This document shows positions 7,960 through 13,596 of a stretch of DNA of 13,596 nt, piece after piece (position 1 is the stretch's first letter; the number at the start of each line of letters is the position of its first letter). The notes beneath the pieces are model-generated. The model was not told the origin of the DNA. It did no database searches and saw only the letters and a program-made list of their open reading frames with translations. The position numbers and the translations under genes are program-made. The DNA is from Candidatus Omnitrophota bacterium (GTDB lineage: Bacteria; Omnitrophota; Gorgyraeia; Gygaellales; Profunditerraquicolaceae), in NCBI GenBank assembly GCA_028719265.1, contig JAQUKF010000022.1, positions 1 to 13,596 on the forward strand, written 5' to 3'.

Positions 7960-9063
7960 TTAGACGATAGTCTCTTCGGTATTCTTATCAAAGAAGTGGA
8001 CCTTGCTCATATCGAAGACCACATCCATTTCCTGGTTTACCTTCGGCCGGTCATGAGCGCCGACACGGGCAATAAAAGTATGCCTGCCTGTATTAAGATA
8101 AAGATATACCTCCGAACCCATAGGCTCGAATACTTCGCAATTCACCCTGACTATATTTTCCGGAGGGGCTTCCGAAACGAACAGCTTATCATATACATCT
8201 TCGGAACGGATGCCAAAAAGCACCTCGCTTCCGACATAGCTGGCCATCTTCTTATACATATCCTCCACCAGCTTGACTTTTATCTTTCCTTCATCGAAAT
8301 ATAGCTTCCCCTCCTTCTTGATTATCCTTCCCTGCATGATATTCATCGGAGGGCTGCCGATGAAACTGGCGACAAACTTGTTCTTGGGGTGATCATAAAC
8401 ATCGATAGGGTCATCCAGTTGATTCAGCACTCCGTCCTTCATTACCGCTATACGATCCCCCATAGTCATAGCCTCGACCTGGTCATGGGTCACATAGATG
8501 ATCGTGGTCTGCAGCCTGATATGCAGCTTATGTATCTCCGTGCGCATCTGCACGCGCATCTTCGCATCCAGGTTACTCAAAGGTTCATCAAAAAGAAAAA
8601 CCATCGGTTTACGCACTATCGCCCTGCCTACCGCTACGCGCTGGCGTTCCCCGCCTGAAAGCTCGCGCGGTTTACGGCCCAGCAGGCGTTTTATCCCCAG
8701 AATCTCCGCTGCCTCATTTACCCTTTGCGCGATCTCCTGCTTGGGGATATGTCTAAGCCTTAACCCGAAAGACATATTTTCAAAAACGGTCATATGGGGA
8801 TAAAGGGCGTAATTCTGAAAAACCATTGCTATATCCCGGTCCTTGGCAGGTATGTCATTGACCCGCTTATTGCCGATAAAAATATCTCCCGAGCTTATAT
8901 CCTCAAGCCCGGCTATCATCCTTAAGGTAGTGGATTTCCCGCACCCGGAAGGGCCGACCAAAACCATGAATTCCTTATTCTCGATGCCTAAATTCACATT
9001 GTTCACCGCCATGACATTACCCGGGAAAACCTTGCAAACATTTTTCAAACTTACCTGAGCCAT
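7960..9063 (-). CDS. ugpC: Sugar ABC transporter ATP-binding subunit, UgpC/MalK/MsmK family
   Basis: This 367-residue cytoplasmic ATPase powers carbohydrate import by MalFGK2-type (CUT1) permeases. The N-terminal nucleotide-binding domain has Walker A GPSGCGKST (37-45), Q-loop Gln83 in VFQNYALYPHMTV and signature LSGGERQR (135-142). Walker B is VFLFDEPLSNLDA (155-167), with H-loop His193 in VTHD. From about residue 235 (SFIGSPPMN) a C-terminal OB/TOBE regulatory domain follows. This architecture and motif set are those of the MalK/UgpC/MsmK group, not of amino-acid or multidrug ATPases. AAGGAG lies 8 nt before the ATG. No permease or solute-binding gene is adjacent, so it probably serves transporters encoded elsewhere, as MsmK-like shared ATPases do. 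The substrate cannot be assigned. Confidence 0.93.
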   Translation of the reverse strand: MAQVSLKNVCKVFPGNVMAVNNVNLGIENKEFMVLVGPSGCGKSTTLRMIAGLEDISSGDIFIGNKRVNDIPAKDRDIAMVFQNYALYPHMTVFENMSFGLRLRHIPKQEIAQRVNEAAEILGIKRLLGRKPRELSGGERQRVAVGRAIVRKPMVFLFDEPLSNLDAKMRVQMRTEIHKLHIRLQTTIIYVTHDQVEAMTMGDRIAVMKDGVLNQLDDPIDVYDHPKNKFVASFIGSPPMNIMQGRIIKKEGKLYFDEGKIKVKLVEDMYKKMASYVGSEVLFGIRSEDVYDKLFVSEAPPENIVRVNCEVFEPMGSEVYLYLNTGRHTFIARVGAHDRPKVNQEMDVVFDMSKVHFFDKNTEETIV

Positions 9064-9179
9064 TTAATTACTCCTTTGAGTTTTATCCAGAAAAATCCGC
9101 AGGCAAACCGAACGAAAGCCCTGCTTAACGCAACCGGTATGAATCTTGACTCCCGTAAACGCGAAAATCGATTTTTCTT
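9064..9179 (-). promoter_or_regulatory. Leader region of ugpC with a palindrome and a small hairpin
   Basis: If the promoter at 9180-9207 is used, the ugpC mRNA carries a leader of about 110 nt. It contains a perfect 12-bp palindrome AAAATCGATTTT (9164-9175), right at the expected start site, with a central CG as in many LacI-family operators. It also has a stem-loop at 9099-9124 (GCAGG/CCTGC plus one C-G after a bulge), followed on the transcript by GGATTTTTC. These could be an operator and an attenuator. Neither matches a riboswitch class that I recognise. Confidence 0.3.
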
Positions 9180-9207
9180 ATTATACAGGCTTAGCCAAAA
9201 TAATCAA
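9180..9207 (-). promoter_or_regulatory. Probable sigma-70-type promoter for ugpC and the cyclase genes
   Basis: Minus-strand TTGATT (9207-9202), a 16-bp spacer and a perfect TATAAT (9185-9180) make the best promoter match in the window. The -35 box falls inside the last codons of accD and the -10 box just after its stop. Transcription would start near 9173 and read ugpC and the two diguanylate cyclase genes. An 8-bp inverted repeat brackets the -35 hexamer, which may mark regulator binding. Confidence 0.5.
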
Positions 9208-9219
9208 GTAATTGGCTAA
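9191..9219. repeat. Perfect inverted repeat (8-bp arms) over the accD stop and ugpC -35 box
   Basis: The arms TTAGCCAA (9191-9198) and TTGGCTAA (9212-9219) are exact reverse complements separated by 13 bp. The left arm includes the accD stop codon, and the loop holds the putative -35 hexamer of ugpC. No U-run follows on the minus strand, so it does not look like an intrinsic terminator. An operator or an mRNA 3'-end stem are the alternatives. Confidence 0.5.
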
Positions 9220-10030
9220 GGTTATTCTTCATATTCTTGCGGTGCACGATCATATCGATAAGACCGTGATCCAGCAGGAATTCCGAACGCTGGAAACCAA
9301 CCGGTAATTTCTGCCTTATTGTCTGTTCGATCACCCTCGGACCGGTAAATCCTATCAAGGCGTTCGGTTCGGCTATGATTATATCCCCCACTCCGGCAAA
9401 AGAGGCCATAATTCCGGCCATGGTCGGATTGGTGAGCACGGATACATAAAGCAGCTTTTCCTTGCGGTGATAGGCCAGGGCGGCGCAGGTCTTAGCCATC
9501 TGCATCAGGCTGTACATTCCTTCATACATGCGCGCGCCCCCTCCGGAACCGGAAACGATAATCATCGGAAGCCTGTTCTTCGTGGCGTATTCGATCGCCC
9601 GGGTGATCTTTTCACCGACAACCGAACCCATAGATCCCATGATGAAGCGGGAGTCGGTTACCGCAACCACCGCGCCCTTTCCTTCAATCTTGCCTTCACC
9701 GGACACAACTGCATCTTTCAATCCAGTCACGTCCTGATCCTGTTTTAGCTTATCCTTATAAGTCTTGGGACCTTTAAAATCAAGAGGGTCAACGGAAAAC
9801 ATCTCTTTATCAAACTCGACAAACGTATCTTTATCAAATAACGTATTTATCCTTTCATAAGCAGTCAGGCCAAAATGGTAATTGCATTTTGGGCATACCT
9901 TGAGATTCTCCTCCAGGGTCTTATTGTAAAGTGTCTCCAGGCAGCCCTCGCATTTGGTCCACAGGCCGTCGGGAATCTCCTTTTTCTTGACGCGCACTAT
10001 AGTATATTTTGGTTTACCGAATAAAGCCAT
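9191..10030 (-). CDS. accD: Acetyl-CoA carboxylase carboxyltransferase subunit beta
   Basis: AccD pairs with AccA to move the carboxyl group from carboxybiotin to acetyl-CoA, giving malonyl-CoA for fatty-acid synthesis. The 279-residue protein has the typical bacterial length. It opens with the four-cysteine zinc ribbon CEGC (27-30) and CPKC (46-49). The crotonase-like core follows, with GSGGGARMYEGMYSLMQMAK (161-180), NPTMAGIMASFAGVGD (201-216) and GFTGPRVIEQTIRQ (227-240). The motif reads GSGGGARM where many homologues have SGGARM. The ATG lies 14 nt after the DUF1015 stop with only a weak GGTTGA upstream, so coupling to the upstream gene is likely. accA is not in the window. Its 3' end overlaps a promoter-like sequence for ugpC. 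Confidence 0.96.
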   Translation of the reverse strand: MALFGKPKYTIVRVKKKEIPDGLWTKCEGCLETLYNKTLEENLKVCPKCNYHFGLTAYERINTLFDKDTFVEFDKEMFSVDPLDFKGPKTYKDKLKQDQDVTGLKDAVVSGEGKIEGKGAVVAVTDSRFIMGSMGSVVGEKITRAIEYATKNRLPMIIVSGSGGGARMYEGMYSLMQMAKTCAALAYHRKEKLLYVSVLTNPTMAGIMASFAGVGDIIIAEPNALIGFTGPRVIEQTIRQKLPVGFQRSEFLLDHGLIDMIVHRKNMKNNLSQLLDYFG

Positions 10031-10044
10031 ATTTTCAACCGTTA

Positions 10045-11337
10045 TTAACCTTTATCCTCCAGCTTATTGACCGTTAAGCCCGAAAGCACCTTGGGATAGA
10101 AATAAGTGGATTTAGGCGGCATCTTGCTTGCCGCCAGGGCGACGCTTATGATCTGCTCTATTTTAACCGGGTTCAGGAAAAACGCTATCTTTCTGTGGTC
10201 CGCGTCAACCTCGTTGATAAATTCTTCGGCATCCGGTTCATATCTTACTTCAGGCAGTTTATCCAGGTTAAAGTTCAAAATGTTCTTGAGCACAAGGTAA
10301 TTGAGAATAGCAACATCCAGCATCCTGTACTCTTTGGGCTTATCGGCAATAAGCTTATCAAGTATCTTGACGTTCTTAAGACGCAAAAGGAAAAACTTGC
10401 CTTCTTTATATACCCCCAAAAGGTGCTCGGTGCAACCGGCCTTCTCCATTAGGAAGAAGAAGCGGGTCTTATCTCTGACTTGATCTACGTCAAAATACTC
10501 TTTTGCCCTTAAAAGGAACTCTTGCAGGTCCAGGTCTTTCTCTAGTTTGAACAGGCGGTGTATCGGGGAGATAGACAGGCCACGTGGATCGGTATTGGTA
10601 AAATAAGACATGCAGTAATTAAAATCCTCTTCTCCCGAAAATTGCGTACCCGGTTTATCGCGCATCATATCACGGTAGGCACAGGATACTTCATAACGGT
10701 GGTGGCCGTCAGCGATGAACATGTTTTCGTTTTCCATGCTCTCCTCGACCATTTTTAATACTGCCGGATCGTTCAACCTCCACAACCTGTGCAAGGTCTT
10801 TTTGTCATCAACGACTTCAATAAAGGGGTCCTTGTCCCAGATATACTTCTGGAATACCCGCTGGATGACCCGCTTTTTATCCAGAAAAATAACGAAGATG
10901 GGGCTGAGGTTGGCCTTAACCTGCTTAAGCAGCTTGAAGCGGTCCTGTTTAGCCTCTACGTGCGTATTTTCATGCCCAAAAACAGCCGACCCCTTATCGT
11001 CTCCAAGCCGCAGGAGAGAAATAAAACCCAGCCTGGTTTTCTTCTCGCCTCTTATAATGTACTGCTGGCTGTAAAAATAAATGGAGGGGCACTCATCCTG
11101 AACAAGCACCTTATCTTTGAGCCAGCTGCGGAATATCTCTGCGGCTTTATGATATTTTTCATCACCGGCTGACCCCTTTGAAAGGTCTATATGGATAAAA
11201 TTATATGGCGAGCGGTCATGATATACCTCCTGGGCAGAGGGGGATATTACATCATAAGGCGGGCAAACCACCTTCTCGAGATCATCTACCTTCGCCGGAT
11301 TATAAACTACGGCCTTAAAAGCTTTTATCTTGGTCAT
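10045..11337 (-). CDS. DUF1015 family protein of unknown function
   Basis: The 430-residue product matches the DUF1015 family along its whole length. Visible motifs are VVCPPYDVISP (23-33), GHENTHVEAKQDRFKLL (121-137), NLSPIF (143-148) and the hallmark ADGHHRYE (209-216), then SPIHRL. No signal peptide or membrane segment is seen, so it is probably cytoplasmic. Members often sit near serine-biosynthesis genes, and as I recall the fold belongs to the ParB-like group that contains free-serine kinases. A small-molecule kinase role is therefore possible but not shown here. A TTG at 11340-11338 directly precedes the ATG at 11337-11335. I chose the ATG, as neither has a clear ribosome-binding site. 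It lies between the FmdB-like gene and accD. Confidence 0.87.
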   Translation of the reverse strand: MTKIKAFKAVVYNPAKVDDLEKVVCPPYDVISPSAQEVYHDRSPYNFIHIDLSKGSAGDEKYHKAAEIFRSWLKDKVLVQDECPSIYFYSQQYIIRGEKKTRLGFISLLRLGDDKGSAVFGHENTHVEAKQDRFKLLKQVKANLSPIFVIFLDKKRVIQRVFQKYIWDKDPFIEVVDDKKTLHRLWRLNDPAVLKMVEESMENENMFIADGHHRYEVSCAYRDMMRDKPGTQFSGEEDFNYCMSYFTNTDPRGLSISPIHRLFKLEKDLDLQEFLLRAKEYFDVDQVRDKTRFFFLMEKAGCTEHLLGVYKEGKFFLLRLKNVKILDKLIADKPKEYRMLDVAILNYLVLKNILNFNLDKLPEVRYEPDAEEFINEVDADHRKIAFFLNPVKIEQIISVALAASKMPPKSTYFYPKVLSGLTVNKLEDKG

Positions 11338-11377
11338 CAAATTGATTAAATAAGATTAGCTAAATAGCGTAAAGATA

Positions 11378-11405
11378 ATTTTAACACATAAAACGTGAAA
11401 AACAA
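11378..11405 (-). promoter_or_regulatory. Possible promoter for the DUF1015-accD pair
   Basis: The 89-98 nt AT-rich gap before the DUF1015 gene contains minus-strand TTGTTT (11405-11400), a 16-bp spacer and TAAAAT (11383-11378). This would give a leader of about 34 nt. The -10 box matches 5 of 6 consensus bases and the -35 box is weaker. High AT content makes a chance match possible. Confidence 0.33.
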
Positions 11406-11424
11406 CAATTTTAAGGTTTTTCTG

Positions 11425-11440
11425 CCGGATTAATGTCCGG
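11425..11440 (-). terminator. Short GC hairpin at the end of the FmdB-like gene
   Basis: CCGGA and TCCGG form a perfect 5-bp stem with a 6-nt loop that includes the stop codon of the FmdB-like gene. The transcript downstream is A-rich first, and a U-rich stretch appears only about 20 nt later. It is therefore a poor intrinsic terminator and may only stabilise or punctuate the mRNA before the promoter at 11378-11405. Confidence 0.25.
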
Positions 11441-11690
11441 AACAACCGGTACATCCCTGCTTTGCCTTGGGACAGGATGAGGCGGCAGCTTCGGCACTTT
11501 GTCTTGCGGGCTTCTTGTAGTCGGTGGCGTAAAAACCAGCCCCCTTGAATATAAAACCGCCGGTACTACTGATCAATTTCCTGACCTTCTTCGAACACTT
11601 GGGACATTTACTCAAAGGTTTCTCCTTTATACCCTGCAGCACCTCAAATTTATGTCCACAAGACAAACACTCATATTCATACGTAGGCAT
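11430..11690 (-). CDS. FmdB-family zinc-ribbon protein
   Basis: The 86-residue product begins MPTYEYECLSCGHKFEVLQ, the classic FmdB/putative regulatory zinc-ribbon opening. Cys8/Cys11 pair with CPKC (29-32) to form a four-cysteine zinc site. It continues with KKVRKLISSTGGFIFKGAGFY, also family typical. The tail carries three further cysteines (SCPKAKQGCTGC), which could bind metal. An in-frame upstream ATG at 11774 would add 28 residues overlapping dnaJ. I chose 11690 because homology starts there and GAGGGG lies 5 nt before it. The gene follows dnaJ after 13 nt and is probably co-transcribed. FmdB was named for formamidase-operon regulation, but the role of most members is unknown. Confidence 0.9.
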   Translation of the reverse strand: MPTYEYECLSCGHKFEVLQGIKEKPLSKCPKCSKKVRKLISSTGGFIFKGAGFYATDYKKPARQSAEAAASSCPKAKQGCTGCSGH

Positions 11691-11703
11691 ATCTTCCCCT
11701 CTT

Positions 11704-12867
11704 TTATCTAAAAGACCTCTTAATTTTATCCCCGAAGCTTCCGGCTCCCGCAGACTCGCCGCCGAGCCTGGCAAATTCTTCCATCAATTGTCTTTGCCGG
11801 CCGGACAACTTAACCGGTATCTCCACGTTCACCTTAACCAACTCATCCCCTATGTCCCGGGAATGGATGTCCGGCAGCCCTTTTCCTTTTAACCTGAAGG
11901 TCTTGCCGCTCTGGGTTCCGGCGGGAATCTTCATGGTCAGTCTGCCCTCCAACGAAGGCACCTCCACCTCTCCGCCTAAGACGGCCTTGGACATGCTGAT
12001 AGTAACGGATGTGGCGATATCGTTATGGTGCCTTTCGAAAATATTGTGAGGTGCCACCTCTATGACCACATAAAGGTCTCCGCGGCTGTTCGTGCCGGCC
12101 TCCCCTTCTTGCCGCACGCGCAGCTGCGAACCGGTATCCACGCCCGCGGGGATCTTTACTTTGATCTTTTTTGTAACCCTGACCTTCCCCTCTCCGTGAC
12201 AATCCGCGCAGGGAGATTGAATAATAGATCCTTCTCCCCCGCAGCGGGAACAGGTCTGGGCCAACTGGAAGAAACCGTTTGAAACAACCGTCCTGCCCGA
12301 TCCCCTGCATTGGGGACAAGTAGTCTTTTTTGTCCCCGGTCTGGCACCGCTTCCTCCGCACGCAGAACAGGTCTCATAACGAGGGACGGTCAATATCTTT
12401 TCAACTCCCTCGGCTGCCTCTTCCAGGCTGATACGTACGGCTACCTGCAGGTCTCTGCCCCTGGTGCGCCTGCCGGATTGACCCCTGGAATGCCTGCCTC
12501 CCCCCAGGTCAAAACCAAGATCACCGAATATCTCTTCGAATATGCTCCCGCCGGACCCGTAACCCCCGCCCATATCCCTGAAAATACTACTGAAATCCGC
12601 ACCCTTGAAGATATCCTCCTGGGCGTATTTCTGGTCTATCCCTGAATGCCCGTATCTATCATAAAGGTCGCGTTTAGCGGAATCCGAAAGCACGGCATAT
12701 GCCTCGGATATCTCCTTGAACCTCTCTTCAGCCTCTTTTTTTTGTTCTACGGGCACGCGATCCGGATGGAACTTAAGAGCCATTTCCCGATAAGACTTCC
12801 TTATATCTTCGGCGGAGGCGTTCTTGGAAATACCCAATATTTCGTAATAATCACGTTTACTGCTCAT
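11704..12867 (-). CDS. dnaJ: Chaperone protein DnaJ
   Basis: DnaJ is the Hsp40 co-chaperone that delivers unfolded clients to DnaK and stimulates its ATPase. The 387 residues contain a complete type I architecture: J domain (about 5-70) with HPD at 34-36, a glycine/phenylalanine-rich linker (about 75-135) and four CxxCxGxG repeats. The repeat cysteines are C167/C170, C184/C187, C206/C209 and C220/C223, binding two zinc ions. The C-terminal client-binding domain follows (about 235-350). It is downstream of dnaK, the usual order. The ATG has no good Shine-Dalgarno sequence, and a long stem-loop ends 14 nt upstream, which may affect its translation. Confidence 0.97.
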   Translation of the reverse strand: MSSKRDYYEILGISKNASAEDIRKSYREMALKFHPDRVPVEQKKEAEERFKEISEAYAVLSDSAKRDLYDRYGHSGIDQKYAQEDIFKGADFSSIFRDMGGGYGSGGSIFEEIFGDLGFDLGGGRHSRGQSGRRTRGRDLQVAVRISLEEAAEGVEKILTVPRYETCSACGGSGARPGTKKTTCPQCRGSGRTVVSNGFFQLAQTCSRCGGEGSIIQSPCADCHGEGKVRVTKKIKVKIPAGVDTGSQLRVRQEGEAGTNSRGDLYVVIEVAPHNIFERHHNDIATSVTISMSKAVLGGEVEVPSLEGRLTMKIPAGTQSGKTFRLKGKGLPDIHSRDIGDELVKVNVEIPVKLSGRQRQLMEEFARLGGESAGAGSFGDKIKRSFR

Positions 12868-12881
12868 AATCTTATAGAAGA

Positions 12882-12938
12882 GGGCAGTTAACAGCCAGGC
12901 AGTACAAGAAAACCTTAACTACTGGCTACTAACCACCC
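12882..12938 (-). other. Long stem-loop in the dnaK-dnaJ intergenic region
   Basis: In the transcript the first arm (12938-12922) pairs with the second arm (12882-12898) over 17 consecutive base pairs, including four G-U wobbles. After a single bulged C there are four more pairs, then an AAG/CUU inner stem with a five-base loop. It fills most of the 85-nt gap and ends 14 nt before the dnaJ ATG. It is not followed by a true U-run, so an RNA processing, stability, attenuation or translation-control element is more likely than a terminator. Confidence 0.7.
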
Positions 12939-12952
12939 TATTTCTTTATATG

Positions 12953-13596
12953 CTATTTCCCGTCTTCCTCTTTGTATTCGGCGTCGATAATATCTTCGCC
13001 TCCGGCCTGCGAAGGACCTTCCTTTTGCGCCTGAGCCTGTTCCTGCGCTCCCTGTCCCTGCGTTCCCTGTCCCTGCGCCTGGCCAGCCGCAGAACCTTGT
13101 TGCTTGGCGGAAGCCTGCTTGTAGATTTCCTCGGCCAGCTTATGGGAAACCTTGGTCAAATCATCCATGCCCTTTTTGACCCGGTCGACATTCTTGTCCT
13201 TGATCGCGGACTTCAAATCGTTGATCTTGGCTTCGATGTCGGCGCGCTCGGCCTGGTTTACCTTATCCCCATAATCCTTCAGGGACTTCTCCGTGGCGTA
13301 GATAAGATTATCCGCCTGGTTTATCGTCTCCACCTCTTCCTTCTTTTTAGTGTCTTCGGCCGCATACTTCTCGGCATCGCACACCATCTTTTCAATCTCC
13401 TCTTTGGAGAGCTTTTTGGGAGCGGTTATTTTTATAGACTGCTCCTTACCGGTGCCCAGGTCCTTGGCCGAAACATGCACGATACCGTTGGCATCTATGT
13501 CGAAGGAAACTTCTACCTGCGGAACTCCTCGCGGGGCCGCCGGTATGCCCACCAGGTCAAACCTTCCCAGTTCGACATTACCTTCCGCGTCGGCAA
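12953..13596 (-). CDS. dnaK: Chaperone protein DnaK (Hsp70), C-terminal part, 5' end outside the window
   Basis: About 213 codons of the C-terminal part are present and the frame is open to the right edge, so the N-terminal ATPase domain lies outside. The substrate-binding beta domain is recognised by LGRFDLVGIPAAPRGVPQ and FDIDANGIVHVSAKD. The helical lid follows (KKLSKEEIEKMVCDAEKYA onward). A Gln/Gly/Ala-rich linker then leads to the acidic end EDIIDAEYKEEDGK, matching the conserved DnaK tail. An apparent start at 13552 is an internal GTG codon, not the true start. DnaK binds and folds unfolded proteins with DnaJ, encoded next. No CIRCE heat-shock operator is visible here; the real promoter would be outside the window. 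Confidence 0.97.
   Translation of the reverse strand, partial: ADAEGNVELGRFDLVGIPAAPRGVPQVEVSFDIDANGIVHVSAKDLGTGKEQSIKITAPKKLSKEEIEKMVCDAEKYAAEDTKKKEEVETINQADNLIYATEKSLKDYGDKVNQAERADIEAKINDLKSAIKDKNVDRVKKGMDDLTKVSHKLAEEIYKQASAKQQGSAAGQAQGQGTQGQGAQEQAQAQKEGPSQAGGEDIIDAEYKEEDGK
13044..13079. repeat. 15-bp tandem repeat in the dnaK tail
   Basis: Two 15-bp units, TGCGCTCCCTGTCCC (13044-13058) and TGCGTTCCCTGTCCC (13059-13073), differ at one base and are followed by a partial third unit. They encode a five-residue Gly/Gln repeat in the disordered linker of DnaK. This suggests slippage-driven length variation, which this linker normally tolerates. Confidence 0.8.

Noticed and set aside
11338..11340. 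TTG start for the DUF1015 gene
   Set aside because: It directly precedes an ATG in the same frame and neither has a clear ribosome-binding site. The ATG is the simpler choice; only one residue differs.
11691..11774. 28-residue N-terminal extension of the FmdB-like protein
   Set aside because: It overlaps dnaJ coding sequence, lacks family similarity, and the internal ATG at 11690 has a strong ribosome-binding site.
12156..12377. Small minus-strand frames inside dnaJ
   Set aside because: They lie in an alternative frame across the zinc-finger coding region, which is intact in the dnaJ frame.
12868..12952. CIRCE heat-shock operator between dnaK and dnaJ
   Set aside because: The inverted repeat here does not match TTAGCACTC-N9-GAGTGCTAA. 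It is a longer, imperfect RNA-type stem.

Overview
Every gene I can support in this 13.6 kb window lies on the minus strand, so transcription runs from the right edge to the left. LptD, the outer-membrane LPS-insertion protein, indicates a diderm (Gram-negative type) bacterium. The proteins are divergent bacterial versions, base composition is moderate, and AGG and ATA codons are frequent. A candidate-phylum or PVC-like lineage such as Omnitrophota would fit, but that placement is a guess from style rather than a computed result. I see no tRNA, rRNA, CRISPR array, insertion sequence or phage gene.

Right part (about 9190-13596): the 3' portion of dnaK (its 5' end lies outside the window), then dnaJ, a small FmdB-type zinc-ribbon gene, a DUF1015 gene and accD (acetyl-CoA carboxylase carboxyltransferase beta). 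This is a chaperone and housekeeping block. The dnaK-dnaJ gap holds a long stem-loop. A possible promoter lies ahead of the DUF1015 gene.

Middle part (about 5660-9190): a promoter-like sequence overlaps the accD 3' end and a leader of about 110 nt follows. Then come a solitary sugar-ABC-transporter ATPase (UgpC/MalK/MsmK family, no permease or binding protein beside it) and two tandem, overlapping membrane-anchored diguanylate cyclases. One of these has a c-di-GMP inhibitory site and the other lacks it.

Left part (1-5607): a tightly packed set of a ROK sugar kinase, a short-type transaldolase, lptD, UDP-glucose 6-dehydrogenase and the start of a second UDP-sugar (probably UDP-HexNAc) dehydrogenase that is cut by the left edge. 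Several of these genes overlap by 4-11 nt. A reasonable inference is a sugar-phosphate to nucleotide-sugar to surface-polysaccharide/LPS theme, with c-di-GMP enzymes just upstream. All families are known. The less ordinary signals are the dnaK-dnaJ hairpin, the inverted repeat and palindrome around the ugpC promoter, the mismatched cyclase pair, and lptD translationally nested behind a transaldolase. I found no convincing wholly new system.
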